Shown here one piece after another: positions 20,581 through 30,391 of a DNA stretch of 56,456 bases; position 1 is the stretch's first letter; each line of letters begins with the position of its first letter. The DNA is from Candidatus Zipacnadia bacterium (GTDB lineage: Bacteria > Armatimonadota > Zipacnadia > Zipacnadales > JABUFB01). The translations under genes were made by a program, and so were the position numbers. The stretch spans positions 1 through 56,456 of the forward strand of contig JALGSS010000001.1 in assembly GCA_029821745.1 (NCBI GenBank). The letters run 5' to 3'. The notes beneath the pieces were generated by a model. That model saw nothing but the letters and a program-made list of their open reading frames with translations, had not been told where the DNA came from and ran no database searches.

Positions 20581-22154
20581 CTGCCGAAGCCAAGCGAGAG
20601 CGTGTGCGGTGCGCCATCTACACCCGGAAGAGCACCGACGAGAACCTCGGCCTGGACTTCAACTCCCTCGACGCGCAGAGGGAGGCGGCCGAGGCGCACA
20701 TCGCCAGCCAGCGCGGCGAAGGCTGACAGTGCCTGCCCGAGCGCTACGACGACGGCGGGTTCTCCGGCGGGAACACAGACCGGCCGGCCTTCCAGCGCCT
20801 GATGGCCGACGTGGAGCAGGGCCGGGTGGACTGCATGGTGGTCTACAAGATCGACCGGCTCTCCCGTAGTCTCATGGACTTCGCCAAGATCATGGAGGTG
20901 TTTGAGCAGCACGACGTCGCGCTGGTCAGCGTCACCCAGCAGTTCAACACCAGTACGTCAATGGGCCGGTTGACTCTGAACATCCTGCTTTCCTTCGCCC
21001 AATTCGAGCGTGAGATCATCTCCGAGCGGACCCGTGACAAGATGGCCGCTGCCCGCCGCAAGGGCAAGTGGACGGGTGGGCCGCCGGTCCTGGGATACGA
21101 TCTGGAGAGAGACCAACGTGGCAGCCGCCTCGTGGTCAACCCGGACGAGGCCGAGCGCGTCCGCGCCATCTTTCGGACGTACATCGAACAGGGCTCGACG
21201 CTGCCGACGCTCCAGGCCATTAGGGCGCAAGGCTGGCGGACGAAGCGGTTCCAAACGGTCAAGGGTGCCTGGCGCGGTGGGGCGGAATTCAGCAAGTCGG
21301 CCTTCAGGAAGATGCTCACGAACGTCATCTACCTCGGCAAGGTGTGCTACAAGGGCGAGGTGTTCGAGGGAGAGCACGAGGCCATCGTCGGCGAGGACTT
21401 GTTCGGCCGGGCTCAGGGGCTGATGCGGCGCAACCGCAATACCGGCGGAAAGCGCGTCCGCAACAAGCACGGTGCCCTGCTCAAGGGTCTCGTCACCTGC
21501 GGACACTCCGGCTGCCGGATGAGCCACCACTTCGCCTCGAAAGGCAACAGGCGATATCGCTACTACGTCTGCGCTCACGCCCAGAAGAACGGGTGGGACG
21601 CGTGCCCGTTCCCGTCGCTGCCGGCGGGGGAACTGGAGGCCTTCGTAATCGACCAGATCAGGGACGTGGGCAAGGACCCGGCGGCGCTTGCGGAGTGCCT
21701 CACGGCCACGCAGGCACACCTGGAGGCCGACATCGACGCGCTGGAGGGCCGGCGGGCCGAGGTCGAGATGCGCATTCGTTCATTGGGCCGGGAGGTGGGA
21801 GAGATCGCGCCGCGGGCAGGCTTCGATGAGTGGGCCAGCCGCCAGTGCGATCACCTTCAAGGCAAGATGCGGGACGAGCAGTTGGAGGTCAACCGGATCA
21901 ACGAGCGGATCGAAAAGGTCCGCCGCCGGATGCTCAACTCGGACGAGTTAGCCGGGGTCGTGGAGGCCTTCGACCCTCTGTGGGACTCCCTGTCGCCGAC
22001 GTACAAGGCCAGGCTGGTCCACCTGCTGGTGGGCCGCGTCAAGTATGACGGGGCGAATGAGACCCTCTCGATCACCTTCCACCCGACGGGCATCGGTGCC
22101 AGTGCCGAGGGCAGTCAAGGGGAGGAGGCGGAGACAGCATGCGCCAGAAGTTGA
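20577..22154 (+). pseudogene. Large serine recombinase with in-frame TGA
   Basis: [40 protein letters not shown][TGA 20724-20726]QCLPERYDDGGFSGG...YKIDRLSRSLMDF...SFAQFEREIISERTRDK; zinc-ribbon and coiled-coil regions intact. Confidence 0.85.
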
Positions 22155-22405
22155 CGGTAACGAAGAGAATTCACTTCTCGATGGCCGACAGCAGTCTCCG
22201 CCAGGCCGCCGTCGCCAACACGATGGAGAACTTCGGCTACGTCTTCCGCAAGGCGCTGGAGGGCCTGTTCATCGACCGCATGGACCAGAACGAGGAGATC
22301 ACCGCCACGTTCATGAACGAGGACCAGTTCCGTGAGCCGGTGAGCCAGCACCTGCTCAAGGACGTCTACGAGCAGATAAGGGCTCAAGAGGTGGCACAGC
22401 CGTGA
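22139..22405 (+). CDS. Small protein resembling the extreme C-terminus of an HsdR subunit, possibly a remnant
   Basis: MENFGYVFRKALEGLFIDRMDQNEEITATFMNEDQFREPVSQHLLKDVYEQI pattern. Confidence 0.45.
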   Translation: MRQKLTVTKRIHFSMADSSLRQAAVANTMENFGYVFRKALEGLFIDRMDQNEEITATFMNEDQFREPVSQHLLKDVYEQIRAQEVAQP

Positions 22406-22454
22406 GAGGACTTAGGCTATGACCCCAGAGATTTCGATGCAATGCGACGACGGT

Positions 22455-23000
22455 CTACTCGTGGGGTGGCAGGAAGATGTGACGCCTGCTCAAGCGGAGA
22501 CCGCCACTGTCCCCAAGTAACCGCAGAAAGGTCTTGAATCTTCGCGCCGGGATGTCAAGGCCGTTCTCCCCACACATTTCGGCGTGTAGCTCCTCAGCGG
22601 TGGGCAGAACTACCTTACTCCGCCGCAGCATTTCAACCGACACAGCCGCGAGTCGCCCCACGGGACAGCCCAGTTGTTGCAGGCGTGAACGCAGTCTGCG
22701 GCGAAGCAATGAGTCGTAACGCGCAGGATCAGCAGCAGCCTTCCCGGCCCCTGTAAGAGCACCCGTCTCCCCGTTGATCAAGCCCAGTTCCGCCGCCAGC
22801 CGGAATGCTCTTCGTATAGCTCGCTCCGAGCATACGGGTACATCCTCCTCGCGTTCCGGATCCCATCGGTGATAGACGAAGTTAGGAGGACTCCTCCGCT
22901 TGATCCGACCAATCAAGTCCTCAGCGGATCGAGACTCCCTCTCCCCCGCCAAGTTCAACATCTCCTGGATACGAGAGTAGTAGGTCGTCTTGCCTGGCAC
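22455..23000 (-). CDS. Unassigned protein with winged-helix-like composition, last gene of the six-gene operon
   Basis: GTG start in VPGKTTYYSRIQEML...; CSERAIRRAFRLAAELGLINGETGALTGAGKAAA looks wHTH-like; 16 nt after the upstream gene. Confidence 0.6.
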   Translation of the reverse strand: MPGKTTYYSRIQEMLNLAGERESRSAEDLIGRIKRRSPPNFVYHRWDPEREEDVPVCSERAIRRAFRLAAELGLINGETGALTGAGKAAADPARYDSLLRRRLRSRLQQLGCPVGRLAAVSVEMLRRSKVVLPTAEELHAEMCGENGLDIPARRFKTFLRLLGDSGGLRLSRRHIFLPPHE

Positions 23001-23016
23001 GCGTGCACCTCCCTCA

Positions 23017-24225
23017 TCAGGTTTCTCGGAAGCCCGCGGCACGCCGCCGATACCTATCGTGGTACGCAGTCTGCCCTGGCAGTCCGTCGAAGACGGAGAG
23101 AATCGCTTTGCGCAGCCCAGCCCAGTCGAATTCGCCTGCACGCGCCTTCTCGTACCGTGGCAGCGTAACGGGGAACTTGGCCTCAAGACGCTCGATGGCG
23201 CTCCTGGCCTCGCTTTCCTCCGTTCGCAGGCGCTCATTTACTTTCCGCCGTTCGTCCGCCTCTTCCGGCACGTCGCGCGGACGGCGCGCGTTCCGGAGCG
23301 CCTTCAGATACGCCCCCAGATCTGTCAAATCGTCCGCGTACTTCCGCCACGCCGTGACACTGGCGTCCCAGATCGCGTCAGGACCCTCGAAACTCTCGAT
23401 CACAATCCGTGCAGCACTATTGCCTCCAGCGGCGAGGTGTTCAATCTTGCCCAACCCAGTCGTGTAGGCAGATCTGTTCCTTTCGGCCTTCTTCTTGACC
23501 TCCTCTATGGCCTGCCTCAGCGAGGGGAACTCAGAGCCGCCAGGGCGCCTCCCCGTCCTCTTGCGCCTCGGTGTTCGCCCCTCCAGTTCGTCGATCTCCT
23601 TCATGAAGCGCCAAAAGACATGAATGAAGACATTGTATTCGATAGCTTCGACGGTCCCCGAGTGGTTCTGATGCGTACCAAGCGCCACCACTTCTCGCTG
23701 GGTGAGATTCGAGACGCACGCACAAAGCGCTTTGACGTGCGCATGATCGCTCGCCTGAAACGCCGATGGAACAGCATCCGACAGGTGGACCGGAAGGTAT
23801 GTTCTCTCCCTGCCCGCACGTACGCTGTATTGCCTCTTGCCAGCGTAGTGACGCCGAGCGAGGTCGAAAAGAAAGACGTCAGGATTGTCCTTGAGCGCGT
23901 CTTGAATGTGCCAAATGGCGTCGAGGGCAAAGATATGCCTGTCGCGCCGCTCACGCGTCGGAATCGCGCAGCCAGGCCCATGCACACCCATCGCAGTTTG
24001 GTACAGGGACGGCACCGACACAAGGCGTTTGCGGGCGAGCGTCATCCAGATGACATTCACGAGATGCGCAAGTTTGTCGAAAGCGATGCCGGGCCAAGGT
24101 CCTGACCTGCGACCCGGCCGCGTATTCTTTGTTTGCCACGCCTCGAAAACCGTCAGCCAGAGTGCATGCGCGCACCAGAGCGCCCTCCCGTTGGAGCGTC
24201 GTCGCGGGATTATGGGGCTAGGCAT
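23017..24225 (-). CDS. Unassigned 402-aa protein, fifth gene of the operon
   Basis: Open frame overlapping the upstream gene by 8 nt; no family recognised. Confidence 0.7.
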   Translation of the reverse strand: MPSPIIPRRRSNGRALWCAHALWLTVFEAWQTKNTRPGRRSGPWPGIAFDKLAHLVNVIWMTLARKRLVSVPSLYQTAMGVHGPGCAIPTRERRDRHIFALDAIWHIQDALKDNPDVFLFDLARRHYAGKRQYSVRAGRERTYLPVHLSDAVPSAFQASDHAHVKALCACVSNLTQREVVALGTHQNHSGTVEAIEYNVFIHVFWRFMKEIDELEGRTPRRKRTGRRPGGSEFPSLRQAIEEVKKKAERNRSAYTTGLGKIEHLAAGGNSAARIVIESFEGPDAIWDASVTAWRKYADDLTDLGAYLKALRNARRPRDVPEEADERRKVNERLRTEESEARSAIERLEAKFPVTLPRYEKARAGEFDWAGLRKAILSVFDGLPGQTAYHDRYRRRAAGFRET

Positions 24226-25771
24226 TGAACACAACCTCTTCGGCCCCGAACGCCATATGTTCGAGGGCTTCTTCCGCGAACTCACTGTCGGGCTGATACG
24301 CGCGCACAATGAAGCGGCGGCCATTGCGCGCTAGAATTACCTGTGTGGTCTTCAGTACAGCACTATCGATTGCCGTATCCATAATGATGGAACGTACGGG
24401 TTCCGCGATCTGGAGCTCCGCGCCGACTTGCCAGTATTCATCCCAGGTGAACGGGGCGATTCGAGACCTATATCGCTCCGGCTCATCGTCGTCAAACCAG
24501 TCGTCGCCTACACTGAAACGCCAACGCCTGCGAACAATCTCCACCAACAGCTCTCTGGCCTTAGCGACGCGCGTGTCGGCACCAACGACCTCCGCAGTGT
24601 CCGTCATCACTGCTTGGCCCCGAGCCGCCTTAGCCGTCTGACGGGCTAGGCGTGCCGACAACGCTCGGTCATGGTGTGCCGAAACCGCTCCGGCCATGAG
24701 AGCCTCTAGCTCGCCGAAGTCGAGGAGCGGGTAGAGGGCGCGCAGGTGACCGAGTGGCGAGTCGCGTCCAACGGAACCGTGAAGCAAATCAGGGGCGAGG
24801 CCCTTACCGATGAGCGGGGCCAAGCTCGCCCAGACGCCGCGCAGGAGCTCTATTCCCGCAATCAGACTGGAAAGGTGGAAGGCGAGCTCGACTCGTTTTT
24901 TGGGCGGGCACGTGGCGAGCGCCGGGGCCGCGAAGGCAGGACAACCTTCCCATCCTTCCGCCGCGATGTCTGCGTCTGCTGGCACTGAAGGATACCAAAT
25001 GGCGATAAAGGCAAACTGGCTGGGTCCGCGCCTTACCAGTCTGACTTTCCGTGGACCGGTTCCGTCGAGGTCCGCTCCCGGCGGCAGTGAAGCACGCACT
25101 CTGGCGAGATCCGGAACAACGGGGTTGCGAATCGTGATACCCGGGAACCCCCGTGACACATCGTCCTCGTACTCCACCGGAGCTCCAAGCCGCCTCAACC
25201 CCTCAAGAAACCGGCGGACCGGCATCGTCAAGCGGAACGTGCTCTCGGGATGCTCCGTGTCGAGCAGGAGCGCTCCTTTGCTGCGAAGGCTTTGAATCAG
25301 TCGCTCGCGGATGACCCCATAGAGTGCGGCCGACACATCTCGCTTGACCGCGTGGTCAGGGGACTGCGCGGCAGGATCATCTCTGAAGTCCTGCGTGCGC
25401 CAACAGCCACGCCGTGCGAATTCCTCGTGGACGGCGTACGCCGCGGTCTCGATTCCCTTCTCCTCGCCTCGCGTGTTTTCCCTTATTGCCGCCAACGCAT
25501 CCTTCGTGCTCTGACCTCGATGGATCATCTCGTTAAACACAAGGATTCGTTGCCCGGACAGATGTCTCTCAGCAAGATACGGGATCGCTTCGGACGAGAG
25601 GACCCTTCCCCAATCCCACTCACAAGATCTCTCCGGCAGCAAGTCCAACAGGGCTCGAAGGATTGCAGTCGCCTTCCTCTCGACCGTGACTATAACGTCA
25701 AACCTCTCGCGGTCCAGGAGCGCTGCCAGCCACGAGAAAAGACTGTCTTCCTCAAGAGACAAGGAGTTCAT
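24218..25771 (-). CDS. 517-aa protein with phosphoribosyltransferase-like N-terminus
   Basis: FDVIVTVERKATAILRALLDLL ... GQRILVFNEMIHRGQSTKDALAAI resembles a degenerate PRPP loop; start overlaps the SIR2 stop (TAATG). Confidence 0.65.
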   Translation of the reverse strand: MNSLSLEEDSLFSWLAALLDRERFDVIVTVERKATAILRALLDLLPERSCEWDWGRVLSSEAIPYLAERHLSGQRILVFNEMIHRGQSTKDALAAIRENTRGEEKGIETAAYAVHEEFARRGCWRTQDFRDDPAAQSPDHAVKRDVSAALYGVIRERLIQSLRSKGALLLDTEHPESTFRLTMPVRRFLEGLRRLGAPVEYEDDVSRGFPGITIRNPVVPDLARVRASLPPGADLDGTGPRKVRLVRRGPSQFAFIAIWYPSVPADADIAAEGWEGCPAFAAPALATCPPKKRVELAFHLSSLIAGIELLRGVWASLAPLIGKGLAPDLLHGSVGRDSPLGHLRALYPLLDFGELEALMAGAVSAHHDRALSARLARQTAKAARGQAVMTDTAEVVGADTRVAKARELLVEIVRRRWRFSVGDDWFDDDEPERYRSRIAPFTWDEYWQVGAELQIAEPVRSIIMDTAIDSAVLKTTQVILARNGRRFIVRAYQPDSEFAEEALEHMAFGAEEVVFNA

Positions 25772-26847
25772 TACTGCGTGTCCTCGAAGGGTGTGAGCGC
25801 GTAGTGCAAGTAGAGGAGCAAATCATCCGCGCAAATGACCCCGAAGGGGTCAGTTGCGGTTTCAAGCATGCTTTGAAGCGTTCTCTCGTCCTTGCCCAAA
25901 GCAGAGGCAACTTGACGCCCCATGCGTGCTAGTACGACGTTGTCAACCGTGTCAAAGAGAGTGGAGAAGAAATCGCCTGCCCCAGCGGCGATATGCTCGA
26001 TGTGGCGTTGCTCCCAGATGTCACGAGCAATCGTCCATTCGCTTCGGGCATTACGCGGGCCACCCTCGGCTGGCGAAACCGCAAACGTTCGCTTCTTCAA
26101 GCCGCTCCGCGTTTTCGCGATCCGTTGTATGTCGAAAAACACTCGTCGCAGATCGGTGTCCCGCATCGAATAGCCGACGAGAACGAAGATATCGGTTGCC
26201 AGCGCAGCGCGCAGAAGGTCGTAGATCGGACCTTCGAGTGTCGCCTGGACCTGCTCCCCGGCGACAATGGAATCTGAATACTCGACGCAACCGTGCAAGT
26301 GACAGACAACGACTTGCCTCTTCTCCCTCGCGTCAGGCAGATCGCTTATGTTGGCGGACGTAAGGCAGCGGGCCAGCGGGTTAGCTGGGTCGCGGTCTCG
26401 GTTAAACGCCTTCTCTATGAGGCTGTCGAAGTTCGTCGTGAAGAGGGTCCTTGGGAATTGGTGCGGCTGAAGATCGTAGAGCTCGCGGAGTTTGAGATGA
26501 GCGCCCGCGGGCTGGGCGTTCTCGAGCGGGGCTTTCGCGAGCAGCCACCGAGAAAGGTCGTGGTACTGCAACCTGCTTGCTAACAGCTGCAGGATGGCTT
26601 CGAACGGATATGAAGCCGCGAGCGCGTCAAGGGCACAGTGATCTACGTTGTCCTCCTGATCCTCTCCAAGCACCGCGCGGCGCATCATGCGCCGGGCCAA
26701 TGCGTCACCAGCAGGCACGGTGCTCTCGGTCGACATGCCAGCACCGATCAGCAGGCCGAGTTGAGCGCGAGTGAGACTGGCAGCGATGGCCCGGTATGCC
26801 TCGTCATAGTAGTTGGCGTCCGGAGCCTGAGACGCGTCCACATTCAT
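25771..26847 (-). CDS. SIR2-like domain protein (second in window)
   Basis: LGLLIGAGMSTES, TLFTTNFDSLIEKAF, VVVCHLHGCVEYS, IFVLVGYSMRDTDLRRVF. Confidence 0.85.
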   Translation of the reverse strand: MNVDASQAPDANYYDEAYRAIAASLTRAQLGLLIGAGMSTESTVPAGDALARRMMRRAVLGEDQEDNVDHCALDALAASYPFEAILQLLASRLQYHDLSRWLLAKAPLENAQPAGAHLKLRELYDLQPHQFPRTLFTTNFDSLIEKAFNRDRDPANPLARCLTSANISDLPDAREKRQVVVCHLHGCVEYSDSIVAGEQVQATLEGPIYDLLRAALATDIFVLVGYSMRDTDLRRVFFDIQRIAKTRSGLKKRTFAVSPAEGGPRNARSEWTIARDIWEQRHIEHIAAGAGDFFSTLFDTVDNVVLARMGRQVASALGKDERTLQSMLETATDPFGVICADDLLLYLHYALTPFEDTQ

Positions 26848-26896
26848 TGTCTAACCCCCGAACAGTGGGCACCGCGACGGCAGACGCTGGGCGCCG

Positions 26897-27577
26897 TTAG
26901 GGCACATATGGGAGGCCACGAGCAGCGTGCCAGGAGGCGGGAGAAGACAAGTACTCCTGGACGGAGTTCATAGCTCCCGCTGCAAGAGTGCCAGAGAGCT
27001 TTGCCTCGGCCAGCGCAACGTCCATGTCCGTTGTTGAGTGCAGCCGTACGCCCACGTCGGCAAGTGCTTGCCTTCCTCCCTGCAGGCGGTCAAAGGCAAC
27101 CAGAACGTTTTCCACCTGGCCACCGGCATCTTCAATGGCGTGGACAAACGCAAGCTTACTACCGGCATCTGTAATGAGATCCTCGACAAGGAGGACGGAG
27201 GCGTCGTGCGGCAACACGCCCTCGATGATGGACCTGGTTCCGTGTTCCTTACTCCTCTTACGGACATAGATCATAGGGGCCCCAAACGCGCGGGCAAGGA
27301 ACGCAGCGAACGGGATGCCTGCGGTCTCGCCACCGGCAAGGAGGTCGAATTCGATGTGGTGGCGGTCGCAGATGAGTCTAGCGCCGGCCACAAACAGATC
27401 AACGAACGCGGGCGACGAAATTAGCTGGCGACAATTGATGTAGATTGGGCTGTAGTTGCCGGACACGAGCCTAAATGGCTCTGGCACATTCACCTTGATG
27501 GCGCCGACGCGCCACAGTTCCAACGCGATGAGCCTTCGCATCAGCGCGAGCATGTGGTCGCTTGTGGAAGCGGTCAT
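26897..27577 (-). CDS. pyrE: Orotate phosphoribosyltransferase
   Basis: SGNYSPIYINCRQLISSP, LAGGETAGIPFAAFLA, MIYVRKRSKEHGTRSIIEG, VLLVEDLITDAGSK. Confidence 0.88.
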   Translation of the reverse strand: MTASTSDHMLALMRRLIALELWRVGAIKVNVPEPFRLVSGNYSPIYINCRQLISSPAFVDLFVAGARLICDRHHIEFDLLAGGETAGIPFAAFLARAFGAPMIYVRKRSKEHGTRSIIEGVLPHDASVLLVEDLITDAGSKLAFVHAIEDAGGQVENVLVAFDRLQGGRQALADVGVRLHSTTDMDVALAEAKLSGTLAAGAMNSVQEYLSSPASWHAARGLPYVP

Positions 27578-28293
27578 GCTTTGATCTCCTCGGCGAACGC
27601 TACAAGCGCTGCCTGCGGGTCAGATGCCCGGTAGACAGCGGAGCCAATAATCGCGAACCGCCGGTGGGGCGCAGCAGCCGCAAAGGCCGCCGAGATCGCG
27701 CCTCCCTGCGATCCGATTCCTGGCATCATGATCGCAGCTGAAGGGCACGACGCCAATGGTGCACTTGCGAAGCGGCGGATGATGTCCGGTTTGGTGCCAG
27801 GAAGGACGAATGTCGTGACACCGAGGTCTAGGGCCGCTTGGCAAATGAGATCGGGCGCATCATCCACGATGTAGCCACCCTCTGAGCGGAGATACGCCCG
27901 GTGGGTCATTACTAGCCCAACGATCGGAATGACCTCGTGGTCCAGCGCCGCAGAGACGAAGCCTTTTAGAGTCTCAGGTCCTGCCTGTGGGAAAAGAATC
28001 ACGCCGCACACGCTGGCGCTCCGGCAGATCGCAGCAAAGCGCTCGCCCATCTGCGGAATGTCCGTACCGGCCTTCTGGTGGTCGTAGATCACCGGAAGGT
28101 CAGATACGTTACGGACCGCGCGAACAACCGGACCCAGTCCATGATGCAGGGCCAGCGAGAATCCCACCTTTACTCCCACGACTTCCGGTACGTGAGAGGC
28201 CGCCCGGAGCAGCGCACTCAGTTCGGACAAACTGGTCACGTCAGCGGCAAGGATGATGCCACGATCATGAGTTGACGCAAACGTCGGTGGCAT
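27574..28293 (-). CDS. pyrF: Orotidine 5'-phosphate decarboxylase / HUMPS family protein
   Basis: GIILAADV..., VVGVKVGFSLAL, LPVIYDHQKAGTDIPQMGERFA, MPGIGSQGG, FAIIGSAVYRASDP; ATGA overlap with pyrE. Confidence 0.82.
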   Translation of the reverse strand: MPPTFASTHDRGIILAADVTSLSELSALLRAASHVPEVVGVKVGFSLALHHGLGPVVRAVRNVSDLPVIYDHQKAGTDIPQMGERFAAICRSASVCGVILFPQAGPETLKGFVSAALDHEVIPIVGLVMTHRAYLRSEGGYIVDDAPDLICQAALDLGVTTFVLPGTKPDIIRRFASAPLASCPSAAIMMPGIGSQGGAISAAFAAAAPHRRFAIIGSAVYRASDPQAALVAFAEEIKA

Positions 28294-28734
28294 AGCGGTA
28301 CCCACACACAGCCCGGTCCTTTCCGGCCAATCGCCCGTCCGTGGGAACACCAGCTTCACCTGCCGGAGAGAGGGTGTTGCGCGCGTCCTTGATCGCACCA
28401 ACCCGTGATGATACCAACGCGGGCGATGTCAAGCAAATTCCCGCCCCAAGGCCGCCACAGGCAGCGCGTTGGCGAGGCGCAAGAGGGCCGGGACAAGAGC
28501 AAGTGTGGACGAGAGCCGTTCTACATGTTGTGCTGAGCGGGACGCGCAAGTCGATATGCAGGATTGGTTCAATTCTATCAGAGATGGCGGCCGGACAGGA
28601 TCACCAATCGGCGTCGTGCGTGGTGGCGCGTACACACGCCAGCCAACGGGCGCAGGAACCGAGCCGGGGCTACGGCCGGGAGGTCCCCCTGCCTGCGCCA
28701 GGTTGGGCTACATCTGGCGGATGTGCCGATCCCG

Positions 28735-28945
28735 GCCAACAGGTTCGGGTCAACGCGCGGAGACGACGCGCCACCGAGACGATCACCCGCACGCGGCGGG
28801 GAGCACCGTCTACGACCACCTGCGCCGGCGCGACGACAACCCGTGCGTGGTGATCCCCACAGCCGGCGGAAAGACGGCGGTAATGGGGCGGATGTGGCGC
28901 TCGCGGATCGGGGGACGGCGACCGTCACGTCTTCACCGGCGCTAG
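28735..28945 (+). pseudogene. Fragment of a DEAD/DEAH-type helicase N-terminus
   Basis: STVYDHLRRRDDNPCVVIPTAGGKTAVMGRM (motif I), truncated both sides. Confidence 0.5.
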
Positions 28946-29050
28946 CCGATGCAGAACGAACAGATCATCACCGGTTGTCCTGTGGACTTGGCGTCCGCCT
29001 TCGCTTGCCGGGAAGTCTCGAAAGGTCCGCGCCATCGACCAAGCCGGCCA

Positions 29051-29320
29051 TCAACCATTCCCTTTCGCCGTCGGCGCATGGTCTTCGCTGGCCTGCTCGA
29101 CGGCATTCCACAAGCGCTCTCCGCATCGCGGGCATTTCTTCGGCGTCTCAGGCTCATCGTTCACCATGTCCCAGAGGACCTCAACCTCTCTGGAACAGTT
29201 GGCGCATCGCATGAAGCGGATCCTGCTCCGGCCGGTGGCGCGCCGCCAGAATAGATGACAGAGAATGACCATTATGGCCACACCGAAAAACAGAACGATT
29301 GCGGTGCACAGGAAGCCCAC
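29051..29320 (-). CDS. Small membrane protein with zinc-ribbon
   Basis: FLCTAIVLFFGVAIMVILCHLF TM segment, CANC...CPRC. Confidence 0.5.
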   Translation of the reverse strand: MGFLCTAIVLFFGVAIMVILCHLFWRRATGRSRIRFMRCANCSREVEVLWDMVNDEPETPKKCPRCGERLWNAVEQASEDHAPTAKGNG

Positions 29321-29358
29321 AGTCTTCTGCCTCGTGCCAAACGATACGGATGCCTCAT

Positions 29359-30190
29359 CTACTGCACCTGCCCGCGGCGCAACGAAGCCACGGCCTCGTC
29401 GATCTCGCGGCCCTTGGCCTCGATCAAGTCGAGGAGTTCCTCCGGCGTGCGCGTGTCCTCCTCGGCGACGGCATTGGGGTTGACGGCCTTCAAGTCGTAA
29501 ACGGCGTTGTCGATGGCCTCGGCGCGTCGAAGGAGGTCACGGGCCTCCTTTCGGATGTCCTTGATCCGGCCGTTGACCTCGTCGATCTTGGCCTGGTCGC
29601 GCGGTTTGGCCTTCTTCAGTTTGGCCAGTTCTTCCTTCCAGCGCGCCGCTTCCTGCTCCTTGGCGTTGGCCTCGCGCTTGATCGGCGCCGATTCCTCGGC
29701 CGCCCGGCGCTTCCGTTCGGCGATGTCCACCGTCCACGACCGGTCGCTGTCGGCCCGGTCGGGCAGCAGTCGGAAGAACTCGTCGAACCGGTCGATGGTG
29801 AAGGGCTGGCGCTTGCCGACCTTCACGTCGGAGAGGTCGTAGTGCCAGATCCGCTCCGTCGGCCCGCCTTCCTGAAGAAGACGAGGTTGGTCTTGACGCC
29901 CGCCCCGGCGCTCACGAACACGCCGCCCGGCAGGCTCACGATGCAGAACACGTCGCAGTCGTCGAGGAATTTGCGCTTGGTCTGGACGAACGCCTTCTCG
30001 TTGATCCTGAACAGTGCGCCTTCGTCCATGACGATGCCGCACCGCCCGCTGGGGTTTAGGGCGTCGATTACATGCTGGCGGAAGAGCATCTGCGTCGCCC
30101 CGGTCTTGAAGGCGAACCGCGACCGGGCCTCCTTCCCCTCCTTGCCACCGAAGGGCGGATTGGTGAGGACCACGTCGAAGAGCGCCGGCG
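29359..30190 (-). pseudogene. hsdM: HsdM C-terminal half remnant (different subfamily from 12652), frameshifted
   Basis: FDVVLTNPPFGGKEGKEARSRFAFKTGATQMLFRQHVIDALNPSGRCGIVMDEGALF... | frameshift near 29870 | GPTERIWHYDLSDVKVGKRQPFTIDRFDEFFRLLPDRADSDRSWTVDI... Confidence 0.8.
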
Positions 30191-30391
30191 CGCCAACGGC
30201 TGCGGCGACGGGGCCTGGGGTGAGGTGAACTTCACCACGCGGAACGCGGGCGGTCAGGGGCCGAGGTTCGAGTTCAACTACGGCGGCGTCATCTACGCGA
30301 TCCTGCCGGACATCGAGTACGGCGCCGTGCCGTAGCGGCGCAGAACGTGGCGGTCGAGGAGCGGCCGCCCGGACGTGAGAGGAGGGAGCCG

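Noticed and set aside
20724-20726. TGA recoding as Trp
   Set aside because: TGA ends other genes here normally (A2M, pyrF); a nonsense mutation is simpler.
22990-24105. 371-aa + strand ORF
   Set aside because: Antisense to the operon's 402-aa gene, which is supported by gene overlaps with its neighbours.
12652-30190. The two hsdM fragments as halves of one gene split by inversion
   Set aside because: Sequence style differs (N-fragment with ESIVGGEAKP vs C-fragment with GIVMDEGALF/YDLSDVKVGK), suggesting two HsdM subfamilies; strands and distance also argue against it.
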